A DNA stretch of 64,000 bases, taken from Bordetella hinzii LMG 13501. Its GTDB lineage: Bacteria > Pseudomonadota > Gammaproteobacteria > Burkholderiales > Burkholderiaceae_B. How positions within the stretch are numbered: the stretch's first letter is position 1; every line of letters begins with the position of its first letter. This document shows positions 27,632 through 37,632 of this stretch, piece after piece. The translations under genes were made by a program, and so were the position numbers. The notes beneath the pieces were generated by a model. That model made no database searches. It was not told the DNA's origin and saw nothing but the letters and a program-made list of their open reading frames with translations. The DNA is taken from positions 124,001 to 188,000 of the forward strand of contig NZ_LRUJ01000002.1 of assembly GCF_001548475.1 (NCBI RefSeq). The letters are read 5' to 3'.

Positions 27632-28390
27632 TTACTTCGGCGGCATCCGGATCGCGCCATCGAGGCGGATCGTCTCGCCATTGAGCATGTCGTTGGTGAT
27701 GATGCTGTGCACCAGCTTGGCGTAGTCTTCGGGACGGCCGAGGCGGGCGGGGAAGGGGATGCTGGCGGCCAGCGAGTCCTGGACTTCCTGGGGCATGCCG
27801 AAGATCATGGGCGTGCCGAAAATGCCCGGGGCGATGGTCATGCAGCGGATGCCCGTCTTGGCGAGATCGCGCGCGATGGGCAGGGTCATGCCGGCCACGC
27901 CGGCCTTGGAGGCGGCGTAGGCGGCCTGGCCGATCTGGCCGTCGAAGGCCGCGACCGAGGCGGTGTTGATCAGCACACCGCGTTCGCCCGTGGGCTCGGG
28001 CGCATTCTGGCTCATGGCCTCGGCGGCCAGGCGCATCATGTTGAAACTGCCGACCAGGTTGATGGCCACCACCTTCTGGAACAGGTCCAGCGGGTGGGCG
28101 CCATTCTTGCCGACGATCTTGGCCGCCGGCGCCACGCCGGCGCAATTTACCAGGCCGAACAGGGGGCCGAGCTCGAGGGCGGCGGCCACGGCGGCCTTGC
28201 CATCGGCTTCCTGGGTGACGTCGCAGTGCACGTAGCGCTGGCCGAGCTCCTTGGCCAGGGCCTGGCCCGGTTCGTCCTGCAGGTCGGCGATGACGACTTT
28301 GCCGCCATGGGCGACCAGCATGCGGGCGGTGCCGGCGCCCAGGCCGGATGCGCCGCCCGTGACGATGAATACCTTGTTGGCGATTTCCAT
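27632..28390 (-). CDS. Short-chain dehydrogenase (3-hydroxyacyl-CoA dehydrogenase type II-like)
   Basis: 252 aa. Classical SDR: cofactor motif TGGASGLG (11-18), acidic D36 after strand two suggesting NAD(H), NCAG (82-85), and catalytic S145, Y158 and K162. The sequence resembles the HSD10/3-hydroxy-2-methylbutyryl-CoA dehydrogenase branch, which acts in fatty acid and isoleucine breakdown. I start at ATG 28390. It is 93 bp behind adk, with a terminator between them, so it probably has its own promoter. The exact CoA substrate is inferred. Confidence 0.8.
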   Translation of the reverse strand: MEIANKVFIVTGGASGLGAGTARMLVAHGGKVVIADLQDEPGQALAKELGQRYVHCDVTQEADGKAAVAAALELGPLFGLVNCAGVAPAAKIVGKNGAHPLDLFQKVVAINLVGSFNMMRLAAEAMSQNAPEPTGERGVLINTASVAAFDGQIGQAAYAASKAGVAGMTLPIARDLAKTGIRCMTIAPGIFGTPMIFGMPQEVQDSLAASIPFPARLGRPEDYAKLVHSIITNDMLNGETIRLDGAIRMPPK

Positions 28391-28434
28391 GTCAGATCTC
28401 AAAGAAGTCCGAAGCCCGGCCGGGAGCGGCGGGC

Positions 28435-28473
28435 AAAGAAAACCGGCTGCCTCGCGCTGGGCAGGGCAGCCGG
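28435..28473 (-). terminator. Terminator after adk
   Basis: On the minus strand CCGGCTGCC (28473-28465) pairs with GGCAGCCGG (28451-28443), followed by TTTTCTTT (28442-28435). The loop is 13 bases. Confidence 0.7.
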
Positions 28474-28483
28474 CGGGTATGCC

Positions 28484-29211
<728 letters not shown>

Positions 29212-29305
29212 ACAGCGCCATTGGAAATAACCCTTAGTGCGCGCGGATTCCTTGATCTGGCTCCATTTGCGGAGGACGGCGCGCCACGGCCGTGCACGGC
29301 CCGTG

Positions 29306-30070
29306 CTACATCCCTCCGGCGTAGATGGCGCGTACCCGTTCGAGGTCTGCCGGCGTGTCGACGCCGGCGGCCGGCGCGGCCGGGCTTCGGTGAACCACAA
29401 TACTGTGCCCATACTCCATGGCGCGCAACTGCTCCAGTGATTCGAAGCGTTCCAGCTGGCCTTGGGGCAGGGTGGGATAACGGAGAAGAAAGCCGACGCG
29501 ATAGGCGTACAGGCCAATGTGATGCAGGGCGGGCAGTCCGGGGGCCATGACGCGCTCGCCGCCGGCCAGGGCATCGCGCGCCCAGGGGATGGGGGCGCGC
29601 GAGAAATACAGCGCGCGGTCCTGGGTATCGCAGACCACCTTGACCACATTGGGATTGAACAGCGCCTCGGCGCCGGCCAGCGGACAGGCGCAGGTGGCGA
29701 TGTCGGCCGAGGGCGTGGCGGCCAGGCGTCCGGCCACGGCGTCGATGAGGGCCGGCTCGATCAGGGGCTCGTCGCCCTGCACATTGACCACGATGGCGTC
29801 GTCGGCCAGGCCCAGCAGGCGCACGGCCTCGGCCAGGCGGTCGGTGCCGGTCGGATGGTCGGCGCGGGTCATCACGGCCTGAAAGCCATGCTCGATGACG
29901 GCGCGTTCGACCCGGACATCGTCGGTGGCCACGCAGACCTGGGCCGCGCCGGAGCGCGCGGCGCGTTCCGCCACGCGCACCACCATGGGTTTGCCGGCGA
30001 TGTCGGCCAGGGGCTTGTCAGGCAGGCGCGTGGAGGCGGCGCGGGCGGGGACGAGGGCGACGAAGCTCAA
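29306..30070 (-). CDS. kdsB: 3-deoxy-manno-octulosonate cytidylyltransferase
   Basis: 254 aa. Activates KDO to CMP-KDO for lipopolysaccharide inner core. The N-terminal nucleotide-binding motif [21 protein letters not shown] is diagnostic, and the [10 protein letters not shown] and [10 protein letters not shown] motifs follow. It is 17 bp behind the Trm112-like gene and ends a set exbB/exbD-lpxK-Trm112-kdsB, placing lipid A phosphorylation and KDO activation together. Cytosolic enzyme. Confidence 0.95.
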   Translation of the reverse strand: MSFVALVPARAASTRLPDKPLADIAGKPMVVRVAERAARSGAAQVCVATDDVRVERAVIEHGFQAVMTRADHPTGTDRLAEAVRLLGLADDAIVVNVQGDEPLIEPALIDAVAGRLAATPSADIATCACPLAGAEALFNPNVVKVVCDTQDRALYFSRAPIPWARDALAGGERVMAPGLPALHHIGLYAYRVGFLLRYPTLPQGQLERFESLEQLRAMEYGHSIVVHRSPAAPAAGVDTPADLERVRAIYAGGM

Positions 30071-30087
30071 GGTCGGGGCTCGCGGGC

Positions 30088-30267
30088 TCAGCTGCCGGTG
30101 GCCGCGTCAAGCGAGCGGGCTTCGCTTTCCAGCATGACGGGAATGCCGTCACGGACCGGAAAGGCGAGGCGGTCTGCGTGGCAGACGAGCTCGCCCTCGG
30201 CGCGCAGAAATTCGAGACGGCCCTTGCACAGCGGGCACACGAGGATGTCGAGAAGGCGGGATTCCAT
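30088..30267 (-). CDS. Trm112-like/UPF0434 small protein (YcaR type)
   Basis: 59 aa, [16 protein letters not shown] at the start. Family members are about 60 residues long with Cys positions for a zinc-ribbon; here CPLC (11-14) and a later C29 remain while the fourth Cys position is not evident. The central part [13 protein letters not shown] is the typical segment. It lies between lpxK (25 bp) and kdsB (17 bp), the usual place of this gene in many proteobacteria. The bacterial function is unknown; eukaryotic Trm112 activates methyltransferases. Confidence 0.85.
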   Translation of the reverse strand: MESRLLDILVCPLCKGRLEFLRAEGELVCHADRLAFPVRDGIPVMLESEARSLDAATGS

Positions 30268-30292
30268 GGCTGAATTCTAAAGCAGAACGCGG

Positions 30293-31327
30293 CTAGCGCG
30301 GGGCCAGGGCGCGCAGGCGGTTGTCGAGCCAGTCCAGGAAATCCGGCTCTGAAAAGCGCGCCTGGACCTGGACCGACCACAGACGGGGGTCGTCGAATCC
30401 AGCGCATTTCACCGCGTCCTTGGCGGTGATGAAGATGGCGTCGGCGCGCAGGCCGGCGAAAGGCGAGTCGGCGTAGTCGTAGTGGTCGGGCAGCGCCAGG
30501 CGCGGCGTGGGCACCAGCCCCGCGCTCTCCAGGGTGCGGAAAAACCGGCCGGGATTGCCAATGCCGGCCGCCGCCGCCACGCTCTGGCCCGCGAAGGCCG
30601 ACAAAGGCCGCTGCTGTCCATCGCTCAGCCGGCGGGCCTCCTGCGGCTCCAGCCACATCGCCCATTGGCGGGCCGGGCCATCCTGGGGCGCGCGGCCCGG
30701 ACCGGTGTTCAGATTGGTGATGACGGCGTCCACCTCGGCCAGCCGGCTGGGCGGTTCGCGCAGCGGTCCGGCGGGCAGGAGGCGCCCGTTGCCGGTGCCG
30801 CGTTCGTCCTGGACCACGATTTCGATGTCGCGCGCCAAGGCCAGGTGCTGCAGGCCGTCGTCGGCCACGATGACATCGATCTCGGGGTGGGCGGCCAGCA
30901 GGGCCCGGGCCGCCTCGGCGCGGCGCGGATGCACGGCCACCGCCGCGCCCGTGGCCGCGGCGATGAGGGCGGGCTCGTCGCCGAAGGCGGCCGCGGGCAG
31001 CTCGCCCTGGCCCACCCGCGGCGGGCCCTCGATGCGCACGCCATAGCCGCGGCTCACCATGCCGGGCGTATAGCCGCGCGCGCGCAGGCCCTGCAAGATG
31101 GCCACCACCACGGGGGTCTTGCCGGTGCCGCCGACGTAGATATTGCCTACCACGACCACCGGTACCGGCGCCCGCCAGCCGGTCCTGCGGCCGTCCAGGT
31201 AGGCCTGGCGCTTGTGGCGCACCGCGAGGCCGGCCAGCGCGGACAAGGGAGTCAGCAGGGTGGAAAGCCAGCCGCCCCGGCGCCATTGCCGCTGTACCTC
31301 GCGGTGCAGGAAATCGCGGATCCTCAC
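30293..31327 (-). CDS. lpxK: Tetraacyldisaccharide 4'-kinase
   Basis: 344 aa. Phosphorylates the 4' position of the lipid A disaccharide at the inner face of the inner membrane. The nucleotide-binding motif [15 protein letters not shown] is visible after about residue 60, preceded by a hydrophobic N-terminal region. The DDGLQHLAL segment is also typical. Its ATG overlaps the ExbD-like stop (4 bases), and the Trm112 and kdsB genes follow directly, so it is translated from an operon message. Confidence 0.95.
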   Translation of the reverse strand: MRIRDFLHREVQRQWRRGGWLSTLLTPLSALAGLAVRHKRQAYLDGRRTGWRAPVPVVVVGNIYVGGTGKTPVVVAILQGLRARGYTPGMVSRGYGVRIEGPPRVGQGELPAAAFGDEPALIAAATGAAVAVHPRRAEAARALLAAHPEIDVIVADDGLQHLALARDIEIVVQDERGTGNGRLLPAGPLREPPSRLAEVDAVITNLNTGPGRAPQDGPARQWAMWLEPQEARRLSDGQQRPLSAFAGQSVAAAAGIGNPGRFFRTLESAGLVPTPRLALPDHYDYADSPFAGLRADAIFITAKDAVKCAGFDDPRLWSVQVQARFSEPDFLDWLDNRLRALAPR

Positions 31328-31740
31328 CGGGCGGCCTGGGCGGCGAAATTGACCCGGCCGATGCCGGCCTCGCGCGCGGCCTGCATGACGTTGACCACCG
31401 ACTGGTGCGTGGCCTGGGCATCGGCGTTGATGACGATCACGGCATCGGGCCTGCCTTCGGCCGCTTGGCGCAGGGCCTGGGCCATGGCGGCCGGGTCGCT
31501 GCTGTCGAGCAGGATGCCGTTGAGCGCGTAATGGCCATCCTGGCTCACGGCGATCTCCAGCGTGGCCGGAGGCTGGAGCTGTTCGGCCTGGGCCTGGGGA
31601 AGGGTCACCTTCAGCTGGCTGTAGCGGGCGAAAGTCGTCGTGGCCGCCAGGAAGATCAGCATGACCAGCAGCACGTCGATGAGCGGGATGAAATTGATGT
31701 CCAGCTCATCCTGCGGGCCTCGGCGGCGGCGGAAGTTCAT
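31324..31740 (-). CDS. ExbD/TolR-family protein in the lpxK operon
   Basis: 138 aa. Single membrane helix (about 15-38) with the family Asp in [16 protein letters not shown], then a periplasmic ExbD/TolR domain. It overlaps the ExbB-like gene upstream (4 bases) and lpxK downstream (4 bases), so all three are translationally coupled. No TonB gene is adjacent here. It may supply a proton-driven motor for another partner, perhaps one concerned with the outer envelope, since its neighbours make lipid A. It is a distinct paralogue from ExbD at 2349-2819. Confidence 0.88.
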   Translation of the reverse strand: MNFRRRRGPQDELDINFIPLIDVLLVMLIFLAATTTFARYSQLKVTLPQAQAEQLQPPATLEIAVSQDGHYALNGILLDSSDPAAMAQALRQAAEGRPDAVIVINADAQATHQSVVNVMQAAREAGIGRVNFAAQAAR

Positions 31741-32333
31741 GGCCGGACTCCGCGGGCCAGGCGCGCGGCGGCCTGTTCCATGGCGCTCATGTAGTTGTCC
31801 ACGCGGCTGCGGAAGTAGCGATGGGCGATCATGGCGGGAATGGCGATGAGAATGCCGAAGCCGGTGTTGTACAGGGCCACGGAGATGCCGTGGGCCAGCT
31901 GGGCCGGGTCGGTGCTGCCCGGGCTGTAGGCGCCGAAGATCTCTATCATGCCCACCACGGTACCGAACAGGCCCATGAGGGGTGCGACCATGGCGATGGT
32001 GCCGATGGCCGGGATATAGCGGTTGAGCTCCTGGGCGACACCCTGTCCCACGGTTTCGACGGCGTCGCGCAAGCTCTCGCGCGGGGCGTGGCGCATGCGC
32101 AGCACCTCGGCCAGGATGCGGCCGAAAGGCGAGTTGCGCTCCAGGCGGGCCAGCGCCTCCGGGCTGTCCTCATGGTTGCGCAGCATTTCGCCAACTTGCT
32201 CGCCCAGGCCGCGCGGCATCACCAGCGAGCGGCGCAGCGACAGCACTCTTTCGAGGATGAGGGCCAGGCCGAGGATGGAGGTCGCCAGCAAGGGCCAGAT
32301 CGGCCAGCCGGCATCGCGCAAGAGGGATAGCAA
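31737..32333 (-). CDS. ExbB/MotA/TolQ-family proton channel protein in the lpxK operon
   Basis: 198 aa if begun at TTG 32333, which has AGGAG eight bases upstream; the alternative ATG at 32387 would overlap a good -10 element. First helix about 9-28, then a cytoplasmic section and the MotA/ExbB domain with the PLMGLFGTVVGMIEIF and ALYNTGFGILIAIPAMI helices. No N-terminal Ala/Pro extension is present, unlike ExbB at 1438-2349. It is the first gene of the operon exbB-like, exbD-like, lpxK, Trm112, kdsB. Confidence 0.88.
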   Translation of the reverse strand: MLSLLRDAGWPIWPLLATSILGLALILERVLSLRRSLVMPRGLGEQVGEMLRNHEDSPEALARLERNSPFGRILAEVLRMRHAPRESLRDAVETVGQGVAQELNRYIPAIGTIAMVAPLMGLFGTVVGMIEIFGAYSPGSTDPAQLAHGISVALYNTGFGILIAIPAMIAHRYFRSRVDNYMSAMEQAAARLARGVRP

Positions 32334-32385
32334 GACGGGTGCTCCTGTGGTCGCGGCCGGTCGGCCGCAAGGCTTATAAGGCGGC

Positions 32386-32415
32386 AATGTAACGGCGGGC
32401 CGGCATCAGTGGCAA
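32386..32415 (-). promoter_or_regulatory. Candidate promoter of the exbB-like/lpxK operon
   Basis: On the minus strand TTGCCA (32415-32410) and TACATT (32391-32386) are 18 bp apart, leaving a leader of about 45 bases before TTG 32333. The position argues against an ATG start at 32387. Confidence 0.45.
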
Positions 32416-32434
32416 GTCGCGGGGACAGGGCAAG

Positions 32435-32457
32435 CTATCCACAGTTTTTGTGGATAA
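32435..32457. promoter_or_regulatory. Inverted pair of DnaA-box-like sites
   Basis: TGTGGATAA (32449-32457) is a perfect DnaA box read on the minus strand (TTATCCACA). CTATCCACA (32435-32443) differs from it at the first base. Together they form an 8-bp-arm inverted repeat with a 5-base centre. Confidence 0.5.
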
Positions 32458-32674
32458 TTCTGTGCAAAACTTCCTGGAAACACACGCCCGTCTTGGGTTT
32501 AGGGTGGATTGCGCCCCTTTTGCGCAATATGATGTTTGTATTAAATCCATATAAATCAACGGCTTGCACGGAAAATCAAGGCGCTCCGGGCAGCCGGCAG
32601 GCCGGCATGGATTGCGCTATCATGCGAGCCCGCAATTTCAAGCCCTGTGGACACATTTCGCCGCTCCGAGCCCC

Positions 32675-34033
32675 ATGACAATTGGATTTGCTGTCAAAGA
32701 TGACGTATTTGCGCGGGATATCCTGTCGGTTGCCCAGCTGAACCAAGCCGTGGGGCAATTGCTGGAGCGCAACATCCCGCCAATATGGGTTCGCGGCGAG
32801 GTTTCGAACTTCACGCAGGCCGCTTCCGGCCATTGGTACTTCACGCTCAAGGACGCCCGCGCGTCGGTGCGCACCGTCATGTTCCGCAGCCGCGCCTCGG
32901 CGGTCGGTTTCGTGCCGCGTCCCGGCGACCAGGTGGAGGTGCGCGCCCGCGTGTCGCTCTACGAACCCCGGGGCGATTACCAGCTGCAGGCCGATGCCAT
33001 GCGCCGCGCTGGCGTGGGCGACCTGTACGAGGCCTTTCTGCGCCTGAAGGACAAACTGGCGGCCGAGGGGCTGTTCGATCCCGAACGCAAGCGCGCGCCG
33101 CTGCGGCTGCCGCGCGCCATTGGCGTGGTGACGTCGCTGCATGCGGCGGCGCTGCGCGACGTGCTGTCGGCGCTGGCGCGCCGCGCGCCCCAGGTCGAGA
33201 TCGTGATCTATCCGGCGCCGGTCCAGGGCGCCGATGCGGCCGACCGCCTGGCGGCCCAGGTGCGCGCGGCCAGCGCCCGCCAGGAAGTCGACACGCTGCT
33301 CCTCGTGCGCGGCGGCGGCAGCATCGAGGATCTCTGGAGCTTCAACGATGAGGACCTGGCCCGCGCCGTGGCCGCATGCGCCATGCCGGTGATCAGCGGC
33401 GTTGGCCATGAAACCGACTTCACCATCGCCGATTTCGTGGCCGACGTCAGGGCGCCCACCCCCACGGCCGCGGCGGAACTGGCTTGCGTGCCCAGGGCCG
33501 AGCTGCTGGCCTCGCTGGGCCACGCGGCCTCGCGCCTGGCGCGGGCGCAGCAGCGCCGCCTGGAGCAGGCTGCCCAGCGCCTGGACCGGGCCAGCGCCCA
33601 GCTGATCTCGCCGGCGCAGCGGCTGGCGCATCAGCGCGAACGCCTGAACACGCTGCGGCACCGCCTGGCCTCGGCGGCCCAGCGCCCGCTGGCCGCCAGC
33701 GGCAGCCGCCTGGCTGCGCTGAGCCAGCGCGTGGCGCGCCGCGCGCCGCAGACGGCGCGCGCGCTGGACCGCGTGCTGGGGCTGATGCAAAGGCTGGCGC
33801 GCGGCCAGCAAGGCCTGCTGGCCCAGCGGCGGGCGCGCCTGCAGGCCCTGTCCGCACAACTGCGCGCCCTGGATCCCGAACATACGCTGGCGCGCGGCTA
33901 CGCCGTGCTGCGCGATGCCCGGGGGCGGGTCGTCAGCCAGGCCGGCGCGCTGGCGGTGGGCGAGCGCGTGAGCATTGATCTGGCCCAGGGCAGGGTGCGT
34001 GCCGATGTCACGGAGATTGAATCCAGCCGTTAA
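32675..34033 (+). CDS. xseA: Exodeoxyribonuclease VII large subunit
   Basis: 452 aa. Part of exonuclease VII, which degrades single-stranded DNA in both directions. N-terminal OB-fold domain (about 10-110, with [21 protein letters not shown]), then the catalytic Exonuc_VII_L domain with [11 protein letters not shown], the [15 protein letters not shown] motif and [12 protein letters not shown], and finally a long coiled-coil rich in Leu, Gln and Arg. I choose ATG 32675, where homology to the family begins; the frame continues upstream without support. The small subunit xseB is not adjacent here. Confidence 0.94.
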   Translation: MTIGFAVKDDVFARDILSVAQLNQAVGQLLERNIPPIWVRGEVSNFTQAASGHWYFTLKDARASVRTVMFRSRASAVGFVPRPGDQVEVRARVSLYEPRGDYQLQADAMRRAGVGDLYEAFLRLKDKLAAEGLFDPERKRAPLRLPRAIGVVTSLHAAALRDVLSALARRAPQVEIVIYPAPVQGADAADRLAAQVRAASARQEVDTLLLVRGGGSIEDLWSFNDEDLARAVAACAMPVISGVGHETDFTIADFVADVRAPTPTAAAELACVPRAELLASLGHAASRLARAQQRRLEQAAQRLDRASAQLISPAQRLAHQRERLNTLRHRLASAAQRPLAASGSRLAALSQRVARRAPQTARALDRVLGLMQRLARGQQGLLAQRRARLQALSAQLRALDPEHTLARGYAVLRDARGRVVSQAGALAVGERVSIDLAQGRVRADVTEIESSR

Positions 34034-34125
34034 CCCCGCGCCGAGCCTGGGTTAAGGCGAAACCTCGCGAAGAGCCGATACAATCGAAGGGCTTGATCGT
34101 GCATTCAACAAAGAAGGAACCGACT

Positions 34126-34704
34126 ATGGCACATACTCTTCCCCCTCTGCCTTACGCGCTGGACGCGCTGGCCCCGCGCATCTCCAAGGAGACGCTGGAG
34201 TTCCACTATGGCAAGCACCATCAGACCTACGTCACCAACCTGAACAATCTGATTCCGGGCACCGAGTTCGAGACCGCGTCGCTGGAAGACATCGTCAAGA
34301 AGTCCTCCGGTGGCATTTTCAACAACGCCGCCCAGGTCTGGAACCACACCTTCTACTGGAACAGCCTCTCGCCCAACGGCGGCGGTGAACCCAGCGGCGC
34401 GCTGGCCGATGCCATCAAGGCCAAGTGGGGCAGCGTGGACGCCTTCAAGGAAGCCTTCAACAAGTCGGCCGCCGGCAACTTCGGTTCGGGCTGGACCTGG
34501 CTGGTCAAGAAGGCCGACGGTTCGCTGGACATCGTCAACACCAGCAACGCCGCCACGCCTCTCACCACGGCCGACAAGGCGCTGCTGACCTGTGACGTCT
34601 GGGAACACGCCTATTACATCGACTACCGCAATGCCCGTCCCAAGTACCTGGAAAACTTCTGGGCCCTGGTGAATTGGGAATTCGCCGCGAAGAACTTCGC
34701 CTGA
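34126..34704 (+). CDS. sodB: Superoxide dismutase, iron type
   Basis: 192 aa. Converts superoxide to oxygen and peroxide in the cytosol. Metal ligands H27, H75, D158 and H162 are all present ([24 protein letters not shown]). Q71 in NNAAQVWNH marks the iron type; manganese enzymes carry the Gln elsewhere. ATG 34126 follows AAGAAGGAAC. The gene is a single unit closed by a strong terminator. Being Fe-SOD it would be expected to be spared or down-regulated under iron limitation, but no Fur box is visible here. Confidence 0.96.
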   Translation: MAHTLPPLPYALDALAPRISKETLEFHYGKHHQTYVTNLNNLIPGTEFETASLEDIVKKSSGGIFNNAAQVWNHTFYWNSLSPNGGGEPSGALADAIKAKWGSVDAFKEAFNKSAAGNFGSGWTWLVKKADGSLDIVNTSNAATPLTTADKALLTCDVWEHAYYIDYRNARPKYLENFWALVNWEFAAKNFA

Positions 34705-34741
34705 TTGGCAATCGGCGCGCCTGGCGCGCCCTGCACGATCG

Positions 34742-34772
34742 ACGGCCCGGCTCCTGCCGGGCCGTGTCTTTT
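34742..34772 (+). terminator. Terminator after sodB
   Basis: ACGGCCCGG (34742-34750) pairs with CCGGGCCGT (34757-34765) around CTCCTG, followed by GTCTTTT. Confidence 0.8.
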
Positions 34773-34847
34773 GGGCGCCGGCCGCGCTATCAGGCGCCTG
34801 TCACGGCGGTGGTGGGTATGGTTGGCCTGTCCCGCCACAAAAAGAAT

Positions 34848-36263
34848 ATGTCTCAGACCTCTTCCTCTTCGCGCCTGGCCCATGCCTGGGCCCGCGCCCG
34901 GCGCCTGGCCCGGCGCAAGACCCGGCAGATGCGGCGCCTGTCGCGCAAAAGCCTGCAGGTGTCGCTGCTGTTGGCAGGCGCGGCCCTGGTGGCCCTGGTT
35001 TCCATGGGCTTTGCCCAATTGGCGGACTGGGCATTGGACTGGAACCGCCAATGGGTGGGCGCCCACGGCTGGCTGGCGCTCATCGTGCTGCCCTGCGCGC
35101 TGGCCGGCCTGCGCTGGCTGACGCTGCGCTACGCGCCGCAGGCCGCCGGCAGCGGGATCCCGCAAGTCATCGCCGCCTTGTCGCTGCGTCCGGGCCCGGC
35201 GCAGACCAGCCTGGTGTCCTTGCGGCAGACGCTCTGGAAAATCCCGCTCGCCTTCCTGGCCATGCTGGCCGGCGCTTCGATCGGGCGCGAGGGGCCCTCG
35301 GTGCAGGTGGGCGCGGCGGTCATGCTGTCCTGGGGCAATCTGTGCCGGCGCCTGGGGCTGCGCATGCGCGGCTTCCATGCCCAGGAACTGATCGCCGCCG
35401 GCGCGGCCGGCGGCCTGGCGGCGGCCTTCAACGCGCCCTTGGCCGGAGTGATCTTCGCCATCGAGGAACTGGGACGGGGCGCCGTGCTGCGCTGGCAGCG
35501 CCTGGTGCTGCTGGGGGTGCTGGCCTGCGGCTTCATGGTGGTGGCGCTGGCGGGCAACAATCCCTATTTCGGCGTGTTCGGGGGGCAGGCCCTGGCCGAA
35601 CACATGATCTGGTGGGTCGCTGCCTGCGGCCTGCTCAATGGCTGCCTGGGAGGATTGTTCGCCCGCCTGCTGGGCAAGGGCCTGACCGGCGTATTGCCCC
35701 AGGCCTGGCGTGAGACCGTGCGCCGCCGTCCCATCGCCGCGGCCTTCGGCCTGGGGCTGGCCGTGGCCTTGATCGGCCTGGCCAGCCAGGGCGCGACCTA
35801 CGGCACGGGCTATGGCACGGCGGCCGTGCTGCTTGCCGATGGCGCGGCGCCAGCGGGTTTCGGGCTGTCCAAGCTCGCGGCTACCGTGGCCTCGTATTGG
35901 GCCGGCATCCCGGGCGGGATCTTCACCCCGGCGCTGACCACCGGCGCCGGCCTGGGGCACCAGCTATGGCTATGGACAGGCGGCAGCGTCGACGGCAAAG
36001 TGCTGGTGCTGATCTCCATGGCGGCTTTCCTGGCCGCCGCCACGCAGTCGCCCTTGACCGCCAGCGTGGTGGTCATGGAAATGACGGGCAGCCAGCCCAT
36101 GCTGTTCTGGTTATTGGCCGGCTCGCTGCTGGCTTCGGTGGTGTCGCGCCAGTTCTGCCCGCAGCCTTTCTATCATTTCTCGGCCGGCCGTTTCCGCCGT
36201 GTCGCCCAGCTGGAGGCCGCGCGCCGCCTGGCATCCAGGCCGCCCGAGGTGTCCAAGCCATAG
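34848..36263 (+). CDS. ClC-family chloride channel/H+ antiporter
   Basis: 471 aa from ATG 34848. A basic N-terminus precedes about ten or more hydrophobic helices. ClC filter motifs are present: GSGIP (101-105), GREGP (146-150) with gating Glu E148, and GIFTPAL near the C-terminus. E206-E207 sit where E. coli ClcA has its proton-transfer glutamate, so a 2Cl-/H+ exchanger is more likely than a channel. No CBS domains are attached. An alternative ATG at 34818 has a GGTGGG-like element, so the start is uncertain by ten codons. Role is probably acid or osmotic stress. Confidence 0.88.
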   Translation: MSQTSSSSRLAHAWARARRLARRKTRQMRRLSRKSLQVSLLLAGAALVALVSMGFAQLADWALDWNRQWVGAHGWLALIVLPCALAGLRWLTLRYAPQAAGSGIPQVIAALSLRPGPAQTSLVSLRQTLWKIPLAFLAMLAGASIGREGPSVQVGAAVMLSWGNLCRRLGLRMRGFHAQELIAAGAAGGLAAAFNAPLAGVIFAIEELGRGAVLRWQRLVLLGVLACGFMVVALAGNNPYFGVFGGQALAEHMIWWVAACGLLNGCLGGLFARLLGKGLTGVLPQAWRETVRRRPIAAAFGLGLAVALIGLASQGATYGTGYGTAAVLLADGAAPAGFGLSKLAATVASYWAGIPGGIFTPALTTGAGLGHQLWLWTGGSVDGKVLVLISMAAFLAAATQSPLTASVVVMEMTGSQPMLFWLLAGSLLASVVSRQFCPQPFYHFSAGRFRRVAQLEAARRLASRPPEVSKP

Positions 36264-36368
36264 ACAGCGTCCGTAGCCTGGACATCTGCGGCCGCACCAG
36301 GATGGCGCCGGAAACGCTGCGGTAACATGGCCGCGATCCCGTTTCACCTATTCATTTTCTGACTAGCC

Positions 36369-37574
36369 ATGACCCAGCAAGCCTTTATCTGCGATGCGAT
36401 CCGTACTCCTTTTGGCCGCTATGGCGGCGCCTTGTCGTCGGTGCGTGCCGATGACCTGGCGGCCATTCCCATCAAGGCGCTGATGGCGCGCAATCCCAAT
36501 GTGCGCTGGGAAGAGCTTGACGATGTGATTTTCGGTTGCGCCAACCAGGCTGGCGAAGACAACCGCAACGTGGCCCGCATGGCCACGCTGCTGGCCGGCC
36601 TGCCCATCGAAGTGGCCGGCGCCACGATCAACCGCCTATGCGGCTCGGGCCTGGACGCCATCGGCACGGCCGCGCGCGCCATCCGCGCCGGCGAAGCCGG
36701 CCTGATGCTGGCCGGCGGCGTGGAAAGCATGAGCCGCGCGCCTTTCGTCATGGGCAAGGCCGATAGCGCGTTTTCGCGCAATGCCGCCATTTTCGACACC
36801 ACCATCGGCTGGCGCTTCGTCAATAAGCTGATGAAGGCCCAGTACGGCGTGGACTCCATGCCCGAAACCGCCGAGAACGTCGCGGACGACTTCAATATCT
36901 CGCGCGCCGACCAGGACAAGTTCGCCCTGGCCAGCCAGCAAAAGACGGCCCGCGCCCAGAAGGAGGGCTATTTCGATGCCGAGATCACGCCGGTGTCCAT
37001 CCCGCAGAAAAAGGGCGATGCCCTCATCGTCGACAAGGACGAGCATCCGCGCGAGACCAGCCTGGAAGCGCTGGCCAAGCTCAAGGGCGTGGTGCGCGAG
37101 GGCGGCAGCGTGACGGCGGGCAATGCCTCGGGTGTCAATGACGGCGCGGCCGCGCTTCTGCTGGCCGACGAGAAGGCCGCCGCCCGCCACGGCCTGACGC
37201 CGCGCGCGCGCGTGGTCGGCATGGCCACCGCCGGCGTGGCGCCCCGCATCATGGGCATGGGCCCGGCGCCCGCCACCCGCAAGGTACTGGCCCAGACCGG
37301 CCTGACCCTGGCCCAGATGGACGTCATCGAACTGAATGAAGCCTTCGCCGCGCAAGGCCTGGCCGTGCTGCGCGACCTGGGCATTGCCGACGATGATGCC
37401 CGCGTCAATCCCAACGGCGGCGCCATTGCGCTGGGCCATCCCCTGGGCGCCAGCGGCGCCCGCCTGGCGACCACGGCGATCAATCAGCTGCACCGCACGG
37501 GCGGCCGCTACGCGCTGTGCACCATGTGTATCGGGGTGGGGCAGGGTATCGCGCTCATCGTCGAGCGCGTCTGA
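36369..37574 (+). CDS. pcaF: Thiolase, probable 3-oxoadipyl-CoA thiolase
   Basis: 401 aa. Thiolase active site complete: nucleophile C91 (NRLCGSG), H357 (GHPLGASG) and C387 (CTMCIGVGQG). The segments RYGGALSSVRADDLAAIPIKAL and TIGWRFVNKLMKAQYGVDSMPETAENVA resemble PcaF/PaaJ, which splits 3-oxoadipyl-CoA to succinyl-CoA and acetyl-CoA at the end of aromatic breakdown. No other pca or paa genes lie near. A plain acetyl-CoA acetyltransferase is the alternative. No Shine-Dalgarno is obvious. It ends at a bidirectional terminator. Confidence 0.8.
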   Translation: MTQQAFICDAIRTPFGRYGGALSSVRADDLAAIPIKALMARNPNVRWEELDDVIFGCANQAGEDNRNVARMATLLAGLPIEVAGATINRLCGSGLDAIGTAARAIRAGEAGLMLAGGVESMSRAPFVMGKADSAFSRNAAIFDTTIGWRFVNKLMKAQYGVDSMPETAENVADDFNISRADQDKFALASQQKTARAQKEGYFDAEITPVSIPQKKGDALIVDKDEHPRETSLEALAKLKGVVREGGSVTAGNASGVNDGAAALLLADEKAAARHGLTPRARVVGMATAGVAPRIMGMGPAPATRKVLAQTGLTLAQMDVIELNEAFAAQGLAVLRDLGIADDDARVNPNGGAIALGHPLGASGARLATTAINQLHRTGGRYALCTMCIGVGQGIALIVERV

Positions 37575-37584
37575 TCCGCATCAC

Positions 37585-37614
37585 AAAAAAAGGAGCCGCG
37601 AGGCTCCTTTTTTT
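37585..37614. terminator. Bidirectional terminator between pcaF and the DUF192 gene
   Basis: AAAAAAAGGAGCC (37585-37597) pairs with GGCTCCTTTTTTT (37602-37614) around GCGA; long T tracts on both strands. Confidence 0.9.
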
Positions 37615-37632
37615 GCATATGGGGCGCCGCGC

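Larger units (their letters stand above)
32334..32674. other. Divergent intergenic region upstream of the lpxK operon and xseA
   Basis: No gene is visible in these 341 bases. They hold the lpxK-operon promoter (32386-32415), a pair of inverted DnaA-box-like 9-mers (32435-32457), and an inverted repeat ATTGCGC/GCGCAAT (32508-32528). From about 32525 the sequence is AT-rich relative to its surroundings, which suits an xseA promoter, but no convincing pair of hexamers was found. Confidence 0.6.

Noticed and set aside
32354-32387. ATG 32387 as start of the ExbB-like gene
   Set aside because: It would overlap the -10 element and has no Shine-Dalgarno, while TTG 32333 has AGGAG at a good distance.
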